Shown here one piece after another: positions 46,053 to 54,727 of a stretch of 64,000 bases of DNA. Source of the stretch: Stemphylium vesicarium. Taxonomy: Eukaryota; Ascomycota; Dothideomycetes; Pleosporales; Pleosporaceae. The stretch covers positions 1 through 64,000 of the forward strand of contig QXCR01000062.1 in NCBI GenBank assembly GCA_004380135.1. The letters run 5' to 3'. How positions within the stretch are numbered: position 1 is the stretch's first letter; each line of letters begins with the position of its first letter. A model generated the notes under the pieces. It saw nothing but the letters and a program-made list of their open reading frames with translations. It was not told the DNA's origin and made no database searches. Made by a program: the position numbers and the translations under genes.

Positions 46053-46084
46053 GGCCCGGATCCGTCAGTGACCCACCCACCAAA
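46053..46084 (+). repeat. Left terminal inverted repeat of the Fot1/pogo element
   Basis: GGCCCGGATCCGTCAGTG followed by ACCCACCCACCAAA; it pairs imperfectly with 47814-47847. Confidence 0.75.
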
Positions 46085-46160
46085 CCTGAAGCCGCCTTTT
46101 GCGCGATAGCTCAACAACCACATAAAACAATAAAGCTAGATTTTAAAGTAAGATAATCTA

Positions 46161-47783
46161 TTACTGTCTACATTGACTCCGTGTGTGTCCCTGAATGTGA
46201 CACTTGCTACACGTTGATGGTGCGCGCTGACGTCCCCGAGTAGCCTGCGCTTGTTCCACCTCTGCAACCACCGTTTCTGCCTCTGCAGCGAGCTGCTAGC
46301 CTTGCTGCGCCTGGAGAGCACCTCCGCGAGCTATGTACTGACGCCGCTGGTCTCTTTTACGCTGCTGGCGCTCATCAGCTCTACGTAGCTTCTTAATATC
46401 TTCTGTAAGTATTGTAACTGAGCTCATCATGAACTGATTACTTTTAACAAGCTGGTTAATAGCCTGCATTATTGGGCTCTCTGATCGCTGACGAAGAAGG
46501 CCTCGTATATATTGAGCCTGCTGCTCAAGCTGTGCTATTGTACGCGGCGTCTCTGCTGTCCACGCGACGTTGTTATCTGCTGTAGTCGCTTGTGGAGATG
46601 GCGTACGGACGACAGTAAGAGACGATAGGGCGCGGTCTGGACAGGAAGGAATAAGCCCTGTCGCCCGGAAGCCAGCCTGGATGTTCTGCTCTGTGAATAC
46701 TGCCGGCCGGATCTGTCTACAGGTGGTGAGGAAGTCTACTTTGTCAATATGGTAGACACCTTGGCGTGCTAGCTCCTGGATCTCGTGACTGTACGCTCGC
46801 TTGAGCGGGGAGAAGCAGCTTACATCAAGCGGCTGGAGGAGGTGAGAGGTATGAGGCGGCATACAGAGAGTAACAATCTTGTTCCCTGTGCAGTACTGAT
46901 CGAACTCAGGCGTAGCGTGGCTGCTATGGCTGTCCAGGATAAGAAGCCGATAGACTCCATGCGTACGAGGCGCTGTATGCCTGTTGAAGTGCTTTACCCA
47001 CTCTACGCCAAGCTCATCAGTCGTCCAGTCATTGTCGGATACAGCGAGCACCCAGTCTATAGGTAGGTGTTGATACTAGCTAGCCTAGTGCTGCTTCCCA
47101 GACAGGATCACGAAGGGCGGAAGACACCAGCCGAACGCGTTAATACACTCGATAGTCGTGGCCCAGTCGCGATTGCCTGGCTGTATAGTGACTGCTCGAC
47201 CTACTATATCTGCGCTTTTGACCACCTTAGACGTCGCTACGACGCCCATCATAAAGCCAGTCTCATCAAAGTTGTATACGTCGTCGTCTAATATGCCGTA
47301 CGCCTGGCGCGTCTCCTCTACCAGCTTGAACTACACTGAGATTGTGATAGGATCCTCACAGCGAGCACGCTGGCTATGGAACTTCCTATTCCACTTTTTC
47401 TGTAGCTCAGACTGGCTGTTGACGAAGCGCGACACCCACTTCTGGCCAACAGGTTGTGGTGGTGGATCTTGGCCGCGCGCGGCGAGAAGAGCGTCTGCCA
47501 TACGTCGTACATCGATGACCTGGAGCGGAACGCCTCGTCGATCAAGGTCTAGAATCCATTCTACAGGAGACTGCTCCTCAGTAGCTAATAGCTTGCGATT
47601 GACAGATGCCATCTCTGATCGTGGCCAGGTACCGCGCAGGCGGCGTTGGAGCGTTATTCGTGGAGCGTCGTACAATAAGGCAGCCTTACGCTGGCTTATA
47701 ACGCGTTTTTCTTGAAGCACACCAGATGCTAGAAGTATTCTACCTTCACGAGAAGTCTGTATAGAACGTTGATGTTGCGACAT
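46161..47783 (-). pseudogene. Transposase of the Fot1/pogo element, four in-frame TAG codons
   Basis: From the ATG at 47783 (MSQHQRSIQTS) the frame runs 541 codons to TAA at 46161, interrupted by TAG at 47331, 47085, 47076 and 46296. Each could be one C-to-T change from CAG, which is the RIP signature. The N-terminus has helix-turn-helix and CENP-B-like DNA-binding features (SQRKAALLYDAPRITLQRRLRG). The DDE core shows NFDETGF, LLILDSHSSH and HLLQPLDVSCFSPLKRAYS. Beyond the last TAG the frame still encodes a zinc knuckle CSKCHIQGHTRSQC (C-x2-C-x4-H-x4-C), so the true end is at 46161 and not at 46296. Introns are not needed. Confidence 0.85.
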
Positions 47784-47813
47784 TATAGTTGTTGTGTGAA
47801 GAGTCGCGCTGAC

Positions 47814-47847
47814 TTTGGTGGGGTGAGCCACTGACTGATGCGGCCCC
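47814..47847 (-). repeat. Right terminal inverted repeat of the Fot1/pogo element
   Basis: On the minus strand it reads CCGCATCAGTCAGTGGC then TCACCCCACCAAA, the partner of 46053-46084 with several mismatches and one length difference. Confidence 0.75.
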
Positions 47848-47857
47848 CTGAGTGATA

Positions 47858-48219
47858 GAACACGTTAGATAAATGACTAAGCGGGCAACCTCATTGCAAA
47901 TGACGAGTACTTCACGACGAAACAAACATGTCCATTTTGTTGATTTCATTGAACCTGCATTTATCGTGATACCTTATCATATCGCACGATAGTCTCATGC
48001 GGCGACAATCTCGGTACGCATGAGGTAAGGCTAAATACATGGACCCACATGGGTGTATGCTGCCAATTACTACAAGTCCCTCATCATGGGTTCGGAGTCA
48101 CAGCAGCTCGTGCCATAGGCATCAGGCTGCCGGGCGGATACCGGGGTTGCTATGCCGCCAAATCCATGCTCCATCTCGCTTCCGGACTCCTACCGCTCAT
48201 ACCTCAAGACGCGTGGACC
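47858..48219. other. Intergenic between transposon and cysteine-rich pseudogene
   Basis: 362 bp with no recognised feature. Short plus-strand frames that begin here run antisense to the pseudogene. Confidence 0.45.
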
Positions 48220-49726
48220 CTATGCAGCTGCGGAGCTCCTGCCCATTCCCGGGAGGCTGTCCATGACCGCATCTTTGAGTTTACGCATGCTCTTTCGCGT
48301 TCTCTCGACGACGGGTGTTGACTTCTTCTCCGGTGACTTGGACCGGGGTTCTTTCTTCGGTTCCAAAGGCACCCACCAATCTTTGTGCTCCCAAGTTGCC
48401 TCGCCACGCAGATCAAATGGAAGGGAGAAGAAACCGATGGCGTAGTCATCTTTCCGGACCGGGTTGTTAATCAGCTTACCGCAAGGCAGTTGCATGGACT
48501 CGCAGCATTTGGAACACGCAGTGTCGCTCCAACGCTCGTTCTCACAGACTCAACGACTGCGCTTGAGGATCTGACAGCCAAGGCAGGAATGATGCTCATG
48601 GTGGATCTTCTTCTCCTGTCTCTCTACAGCAAGTCGATACTGGTCCTTCGACCCGCCGTGAACCATCTTAGAGATGTTCTCTTCCATGAGGGCCCGGATG
48701 TCTGCATCGAGAAACCTTGGATCGCGCCAAGTCTGGCCATCCTCATTCATGGCGAAGAACTCGAGCGCGACTATCGGACCCCTTGCTGATCTATTGGGGT
48801 TCCGAGGTCGGCCGCGTCTGGCCCTTGGCGGAGCTGTTTCGCTTCCGATATCGAGGGTAGCTTCCGACGTGTCCTGAGACAAGCACCGGTTGGAGGCCTG
48901 GGTAGAGACCGCAGTAGAGGGCCGGTCCAACACCTCGGTATGCGTCTGGCCCACAGAAGATGGAAGACCACCGAAAGACGACGAGGAGTTCCCGACAGGG
49001 AGCAGTGCTGCTGCTGTGGCAGAACTCTCTGGAGGGTCAAATATGTGCGGCTCGATGCTGCGGCGGAGCACGCGGGCCCTATTGAAGACGGGCGGCGGTG
49101 GGAGTCTTCCCGAACTAGGGGTATTTGTCGGGGTATCTACTCCCTTGATAGCTGAGAGACGCTTTGGGCTCATGTGGGCTCCCGCAATACCATCGTCGGC
49201 TCCTGGGATTCGGAAGTCACTGTCGTCGTCTTCTGGCCTGATGAACTCGCCTCCTTGTCGAAGATTGAGGGACCTGGCAGGACGGACAGGTATCTGAGGA
49301 TTTTCCAACCCGAAACGGGATGGCGGTAACATGACGGACTGAGACCGGATACATCATCCAGCATGAATGGGAAGGCTTCTGGGGGGCGACATCCTTTTGC
49401 TTCGGTCTTGTTCCACAGGAACTTCTCGGCTTTCAGGGCGCTTGGCGTTAGTCTTCTTGATTCGCTCTAGCTGCTCCATGGCAATGTCTACTGCTGACAT
49501 CTGCGTGGGGAGAAGTCCGACAGGGGACGCTTGCTGCCACTTTTGCCAGCTGGTTTTGCGCATCTTGCTCGAGAAGGCTTGCGGGGTTCCTCTTCCGCAA
49601 AGAGCCTTTGATTTGGGCGCCGTGCGCACGTAGCGCTTGTATCTCGCTCGCTGTATATGCCCGGGGTGCCTCTGGCCCATCGATAGGGTTGTCGCGGTCG
49701 TACATGTAGTCGTCTTGGTCGGCCAT
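48220..49726 (-). pseudogene. Decayed cysteine-rich (zinc-finger-like) protein gene
   Basis: One minus-strand frame can be followed from the ATG at 49726 (MADQDDYMYDRDNP) to TAG at 48220. It has TGA codons at 49354 and 48550 and a frame change near 49541. The frame change lies in a run of four A, or alternatively at a 40-nt intron 49540-49501 with a weak GTGGCA donor. The protein has an acidic start, a long Pro/Ser-rich middle with an RRGRPRNPNR AT-hook-like motif, and a region HHEHHSCLGCQILKRSR, stop, VCENERWSDTACSKC with cysteine pairs that could bind zinc. The tail is Lys-rich. Open sequence on both sides of each stop indicates recent loss. Both TGA codons could come from CGA by C-to-T change. 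The family is not recognised. Confidence 0.55.
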
Positions 49727-49824
49727 GATCTTGAATTTGTCAGTTTCCACATGTTCGTCGCGGAGTTGCCGACGCACGAATTGCACTCAACTTAGGGGAC
49801 TATTCCTAGATCTACTGCGGAAGA

Positions 49825-50724
49825 ATGGGGCGCGGGAGAAGTGAGGGACAGTGGTGGTTCAATACAAAGCGCACGATGCTGGTGGAACAAATGACCCAGA
49901 GCATCAAGTCACACCAAGATGACATCGAAAAGCTTCTTGCGCACCTCGTGGATTTTGGCACTGCCGCTTTCCAGCACGCCTCAGTATCCAAGGACGCCCT
50001 AAAGAATCCTACGCTAAGCAGCTGTGAGGAATGGGTCAATGGATACTGCGCTGAGCTCCAGAAGACTCGAGAGGGACAGCGAGAGGGCCATTCCCTCCAG
50101 ATCAAGCGTTTTGAAGACCATACCAAGAGCCTTGTTACAAGCCTTTGTATCGCAGTAGTTTCTAAGAGTCCTCTGATCTCCTTTGTCCAGGCGGATTAGA
50201 CCAAAGATCAGCTTTCCGCTCATTCCACCATGCTCGCAGAATGGATTAAACCCCAAATGTCAAAAATACGCAAGAAAGACCGTCGGCAAGACGAACGAGA
50301 GTTGCACAGACAATACGGATTCTGCATAAAAGACCTCATCCAGACCGTAGAGTTACGCTTCAAAGTCCAGCACCTGCTGTATCCCAAAGAAGACGTACCG
50401 GAGCTGACACTGAGCGACGGCACCACCGTGTAACACACGCTGAGCAACGCGAAGGCCTGTAAGGAATGAATGAAGAGGTACTGCACCATGATGCGTGACA
50501 CGATCGTGTAGCAGTCGGAGGAGTACGATTATGGGATGGTTTTGATGGAAGATGCCTCGGAGCGGGAGGCTGGGCTCTACGGGGACCTTGCGGCATTGGA
50601 TGAGGCCCTGAAGAAGGCTTTGGCTACTGTCGAGGTGCAGACGATTGTGATCAAGGGCTTGACGGGACGCTAGATCTGCAATGTGTAGGCTCTGCGGGAG
50701 GGGACGAAGATGGCGGACGTGTAG
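49825..50724 (+). pseudogene. RIP-type relic of an unknown helical protein gene
   Basis: Starting MGRGRSEGQWWFNTK, the same frame stays protein-like for about 300 codons. It contains TAG at 50197, TAA at 50431, TGA at 50467, TAG at 50509, TAG at 50671 and TAG at 50686, and reaches another TAG at 50722. The predominance of TAG and TAA where Gln would fit is the RIP pattern. The encoded protein is charged and helical (MTQSIKSHQDDIEKLLAHLVDFGTAAF, EYDYGMVLMEDASEREAGLYGDL) without any motif I know. RIP acts on duplicated DNA, so a second copy should exist or have existed elsewhere in the genome. It is divergent from the preceding pseudogene across 98 bp. Confidence 0.65.
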
Positions 50725-51076
50725 TCTCCCAGACTAGTTACAACAATCAGTGTGTAGGTATCTTATAATTTGTCGGTGCCGACAAGCTGGAATGGGTCTA
50801 GGGGATGAAATGTAGATACCACACTCGATTCAATGAATAATCATCAATCCACACCTGAACTGAGAAACTCAACATCCCATCGTGTGGATACCCATGTGGG
50901 AGATTCGTCATCGTGAGACAGCAGACGTGACGCGAACAGTGTGCGGGAAATGCCAACAGGAATAGAAAAGAGGACAAGTACGAAGGATATATAGGCGGGA
51001 GGTGATGAGAGTAGCTAGACAACACGCCATTTCTGTCCGAAGCAGTATTACCACCGCTCCATCACTCCATCACCCC
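50725..51076. other. Intergenic; 3' flank of the phosphopantetheinyl transferase gene
   Basis: About 350 bp without recognised features between the RIP-type relic and the 3' end of the transferase gene. Confidence 0.45.
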
Positions 51077-52245
51077 CTACGCACCCCTCGCCACACTCAT
51101 GACATCCTCCAAGTGCAGCCCCTCAAAATGCGTCAGCACATCCGGCAGCAACCTCCTCTCCCCATCCACAGCGGGGTCCCTCCTCTCCTTCGCCGCTACC
51201 CCAATCATAAAGTCCTCCTCAAACGCCTGAATCTCGACCCTCGTATCATCCAGCCTCTTGCTCTCTCCAGCCTTCAACCCGCGCACGCCCACGGGCCCTT
51301 TCCCATCTTGCTTCATCGAGAACCAGACTTCCGCGTCGCTAACCCGCTCACCCCACGTCCCATGCGTACTACAGCGCGCGGGAGTCCCCGGCCGCGGCGC
51401 GCGAACGTGTTTGAACTCCAACTGCGGGATCCACTGCGCGAGCAGGGCCTCGCCATCAAGCTTAATGTACGCCTCCTTGTAGCACCAAAATGTGTAAAAG
51501 CGCCTCAACTTGGCATCAATCAAGAGATCAGAATCGACGTCCCTGCGCTCGCCACTCGGCATCGTGACGCTGAGATGTTGGTTCCGCGAGCAACAGCGAT
51601 CATGCCGGCCCAGCATCTCATGCGTGATCATAGTGCCGTCGAGCAGCGGGAAGGGGTCGACGTTGTACTTCATATCGAAGCTCTCCTCCTGACTGAATAT
51701 CTCGCCGTAGATGTCGATCCAGCCGTCAAACCCCTCTTCATCCACGACACGGTAATCGTTGCGTTCATTCACACACACTATATCGACGCCAATCTCAGCG
51801 TCCAGCTCATCCGTCCGGCAACCCACCAGCGCGACCAGGCCTGCTTGGTGCGAGACGTTGAATTCCACGGGCGCAGGACCGTACTGCGGGGGCAGGGCCA
51901 GCGCAATCGGCTTCCCGTGCTTGGGGTCGCGTTTACGCCCGAAGCGGATTTCCTTCCACGGCTGGCCGAGTGTCTTGTGCACGAAGAGCCGTTTTAGCAG
52001 TGCGGACCCGAGACTCATGCGTGCGTCGGCTATGTGGTACTTTCGCGTTATCGTCTCCCGCTCCTCCGGGCTGACCAGAGAAAGTGCCTCCCGGGCCTGG
52101 GATTGTTAGTTTGACACGGCAAGATGGAGGCGTGGACACGAACTGCTTCGGAATCTGTAATCTTGGTTCCTGGCCATAGTGATCGCGTGTCTAGGAGCCA
52201 GCACGTGAGACCGCGGTTTGCCTCTTTATCTGACTTTTCGATCAT
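51077..52245 (-). CDS. 4'-phosphopantetheinyl transferase (Sfp/NpgA-type)
   Basis: Two exons, 52245-52144 and 52096-51077, with a 47-nt intron (GTTCGT donor, ACTAAC branch, CCCAG acceptor), give 373 residues. The N-terminus has LTCWLLDTRSLWPG, and after the splice ALSLVSPEERETITRKYHIADARMSLGSALLKRLFVH, the Sfp-type N-lobe. Catalytic motifs are VEFNVSHQAG, EIGVDIVCVNER with the Mg-binding Asp139, and FYTFWCYKEAYIK (Lys/Glu at 241-242). The enzyme transfers phosphopantetheine from CoA onto carrier proteins. In ascomycetes one Sfp-type enzyme serves polyketide synthases, non-ribosomal peptide synthetases and the lysine enzyme alpha-aminoadipate reductase, so it is a master switch for secondary metabolism. 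The ATG gives the conserved first exon. It is divergent to the vitamin B6 gene. Confidence 0.93.
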
Positions 52246-52689
52246 CGTGCTTCAACAGTAGTAATGTACGAGTCTGTTCGACAAGCGCTTTAATCTAGGG
52301 TGAGGTGTCCGGCTTATCAACACTCCAACGTTGTTTGCTATGACCAGCTTGTGGCGGCGTGGTGTGTGACACTCGGAAATGTACATGTCATGGCGTTTGT
52401 CGTTCACGGCTTCAGTGGGGTTCCCGAGACTCCCCCTCGATGATCAAGGCCGTGTGCTGGGGCGCTCTGATCGGGGTAAGCGACCGATTAGGGCTGGGAT
52501 GAGATGCGTGACATGCATGCCGCTTTTAGTGGAGGCATGGGGTTTATCGATAAAGGAGTTTATTCGGTTTCCCGTCGCTTTCCGTGGCTGTGACTCCGAT
52601 CCGATTTCGCGCTCTACCGTCTCGACGAATTTCCTTTCCTTTTCTTCTTTCCTTGTGACACGTTTCGGAGTTTATTGGTTTCAGGCAAG
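52246..52689. promoter_or_regulatory. Divergent promoter region, PPTase / vitamin B6 glutaminase
   Basis: 444 bp between opposite start codons. The right end just before the ATG is T/C-rich (TTTCCTTTTCTTCTTTCC), typical for fungal leaders. No specific site is assigned. Confidence 0.4.
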
Positions 52690-53550
52690 ATGACGGTTAC
52701 AATCCAAGATCACGGCATCACGGTCGGCGTGCTTGCGCTTCAGGGCGCTTTCAGCGAACACATTCAACTCCTCCGCGCAGCTTCTTCGAATATCGCCTCC
52801 TCCGCTCCGCCGTTCCAATTCATCGAGGTTCGCACACCCGACCAACTCGCACAATGTGATGGTCTCATCATACCCGGTGGCGAGAGTACGACCATGTCGC
52901 TTGTGGCTGCGCGAAGCAATCTCCTCGAGCCGTTGCGCGACTTTGTCAAGGTCCAGCGCAAGCCGACGTGGGGTACATGTGCCGGTCTTATACTGCTCGC
53001 TGAGAGCGCGAATCGGACAAAAAAGGGCGGCCAGGACCTGATCGGGGGACTGGATGTGAGAGTGAACAGGAATCACTTTGGAAGGCAACAGGAGAGTTTC
53101 CAGGCCAGTCTCAACCTGCCGTTTCTTGAGGCGACAAAGGAGACGAGTAAGAGCGATCCGTACCGCTGCGTCTTTATCCGTGCACCGGTTGTGGAGAAAG
53201 TGCTGCCGAACAAAAAGGAGGTCGGCGTGCAAAAGGGCGAGAGCGAGAGGGATGATACCATCGTCGCGCCGAGCAAGACACCGGTTGATGATCTCGCGAG
53301 GAGGGAATTGGATCGCGAGGTCGAGGTCATGGCTACTCTATCCACGAACGCGAAGCCTTTGCAGGAGAACCAGGTCCACGACCATGCAGGTGCAGAAGAT
53401 ATAATAGCGGTCCGTCAGGGTAATGTGTTTGGATGTAGTTTCCACCCTGAACTTACAGACGACCCGCGCATTCATGTTTGGTGGTTGGGCGAGGTTCTAA
53501 AGGCGGTCGAAAGGAGACAGCAGTTTGAACTGGCGGATCGGACGAGATAA
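52690..53550 (+). CDS. Pyridoxal 5'-phosphate synthase glutaminase subunit (PdxT/Sno1)
   Basis: A single exon of 286 residues, class-I-like glutamine amidotransferase of the PdxT/SNO family. Seen are VGVLALQGAFSEHIQ at the start, LIIPGGESTTMS (residues about 59-70), the catalytic Cys97 in WGTCAGLILLAE, GGLDVRVNRNHFGRQQESF, and the His/Glu pair in GCSFHPELTDD (about 251 and 253). It hydrolyses glutamine and channels ammonia to the PdxS/Snz1 subunit, which makes pyridoxal 5'-phosphate from ribose 5-phosphate and glyceraldehyde 3-phosphate. An insertion of about 50 charged residues between the FIRAP block and the final motif is a known feature of filamentous fungal proteins. The ATG at 52690 is preferred over in-frame GTG codons further upstream. 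Confidence 0.95.
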   Translation: MTVTIQDHGITVGVLALQGAFSEHIQLLRAASSNIASSAPPFQFIEVRTPDQLAQCDGLIIPGGESTTMSLVAARSNLLEPLRDFVKVQRKPTWGTCAGLILLAESANRTKKGGQDLIGGLDVRVNRNHFGRQQESFQASLNLPFLEATKETSKSDPYRCVFIRAPVVEKVLPNKKEVGVQKGESERDDTIVAPSKTPVDDLARRELDREVEVMATLSTNAKPLQENQVHDHAGAEDIIAVRQGNVFGCSFHPELTDDPRIHVWWLGEVLKAVERRQQFELADRTR

Positions 53551-53699
53551 GACGATATTAGACGGCAGGCATTTGAACATGGTAGACTTGAAATATCTCA
53601 TGATATCCCCATGCGCCTAGAACCAGAGACTAATAATCTATGATGAATGTAAACGCCTTCCATGCCCTCGCTTCATCACAGTGTTTTGCAACCTCGCTC

Positions 53700-53894
53700 C
53701 TATTGATAATACAGCTCGTTCAGCTGCATCTCGTTGTACATGTACTCGCGAGTGAATCGTTCGCGCTCTTGCTCCCGAGTCTGAGCGCAATACTAAGAGA
53801 GCTCCTCTTCGTCGTCAGGATTGAGGTCGCTCTCATAAGGGTCCACCGCCTTATCTTCAGTATCATATCGCTCCTTGATATCCTCAACACCATC
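53700..53894 (-). other. Protein-like continuation of the CBC20 frame behind TAG codons
   Basis: Directly after the CBC20 TAG the same frame encodes 33 acidic, charged residues (DGVEDIKERYDTEDKAVD then PYESDLNPDDEEELS). A second TAG stands at 53793-53795. The next 30 codons are again protein-like (QERERFTREYMYNEMQ then LNELYYQ), up to TAG at 53700-53702. All three TAG could be CAG one mutation back. This may be an ancestral C-terminus lost by nonsense mutation, stop-codon readthrough, or part of a differently spliced 3' exon. Confidence 0.45.
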
Positions 53895-54454
53895 CTACTG
53901 CGCCTCATGGTACTCATCTACAGCACGTCCGTAGCCCCCCCGTCCGGGATCGTACTCAGCCCTGTACTCGTCGCGCACCTGTCCACCACTCTTTCCACGA
54001 CCATACTGCCTTCCCTCGGCGAAACCCTCGTCCAAGTCCGTCCTGATAACGCGCTCATCTAGCTTCGTACCGCCAATGTACTTCATGCAGTCCAGCGCAT
54101 CCTGGTGGGTGTAGTACTCGACAAAGCAGAATCCGCAGGGAGTCTTTTGGAAGCGATCAAGTCCCATGACTAGTCGCTTGATCTCGCCGCATTTCGAAAA
54201 GAGCTCGTGGATCTGCTCTTCGGTGGTGTAGAAGGAGAGGTTGCCTACGTAAAGCGTGGTTGCGTCGCGGAGTTTGTCTTCGGGCGAGGGAGAGCGGCCG
54301 CGGTCATCGTCGCGCGTGTTGCGATCGCGTCTGCGCTTCTGCATACTGTAAGTGGGTGCGACTTTGGAAAGTTCATCTACATGTGATGTACCTTTGCGGT
54401 CGCATATGAGCTGGGCTTGTCGAGGCGGTCAATTGTACTTCGGTGCGCCGGCAT
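53895..54454 (-). CDS. Nuclear cap-binding complex subunit 2 (CBC20)
   Basis: Two exons, 54454-54392 and 54338-53895, give 168 residues. The first exon encodes MPAHRSTIDRLDKPSSYATAK, the conserved Tyr-containing cap-binding N-terminus. The splice uses GTACAT and the acceptor TATGCAG; a second AG seven bases upstream would break the frame. The RRM follows: TTLYVGNLSFYTTEEQIHELFSKCGEIKRLVMGLD, GFCFVEYYTHQDALDCMKYI and the C-terminal RTDLDEGFAEGRQYGRGKSGGQVRDEYR, all typical. CBC20 binds the 7-methylguanosine cap with CBC80 and acts in splicing, export and decay of mRNA. The frame ends at TAG 53895-53897, but protein-like sequence continues in the same frame (separate entry). Divergent from the Nup82 gene. 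Confidence 0.93.
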
Positions 54455-54727
54455 GATGCAGGTGATGTATACGGAGTCGTAATATTCTGATAAAACTTTC
54501 CCTGAATGCCCTCGCAGTCAGAATGGTGGGTGAGGGTATGGTTCACGGTCAAAGTTAGCTCGTAGATGCCCCAGACGCGTCGGCCTTGGCGCGCGCCTTC
54601 ATAGCTGGAACTTTTGTTTGCCCGTGAACCTTGCTTTAATCCCACGACTACCACCGGCGCGTATCGGCTCTTTCGCCTGCCTTTCGACTGCCTTTGCCTG
54701 CTCGATTTCGCCCGGATAGTCTTCATC
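54455..54727. promoter_or_regulatory. Divergent promoter, CBC20 / Nup82
   Basis: 273 bp between opposite start codons of two genes of nuclear mRNA metabolism and export. No TATA box is evident. Confidence 0.45.

Larger units (their letters stand above)
46045..47855 (-). mobile_element. Fot1/pogo-type DNA transposon, about 1.8 kb, near complete
   Basis: The ends carry imperfect terminal inverted repeats. The left one (46053-46084) and the complement of the right one (47814-47847) align as GGCC-x-G/C-ATC-x-GTCAGTG-x-C-x-CACCC-ACCAAA. TA dinucleotides at 46043-46044 and 47856-47857 fit the TA target duplication of this superfamily, although the outer TIR bases are not identical. The interior holds one transposase gene on the minus strand with four TAG codons, so the element is not autonomous. 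Size, TIRs and DDE domain all fit Fot1-like elements of filamentous fungi. Mutation is far lighter than in the relic at 290-1185, so this copy is younger or less affected by RIP. Confidence 0.85.

Noticed and set aside
51002..51997. Open frame of 331 codons on the plus strand opposite the phosphopantetheinyl transferase
   Set aside because: His/Pro/Leu-rich shadow frame. The minus strand encodes a complete conserved enzyme.
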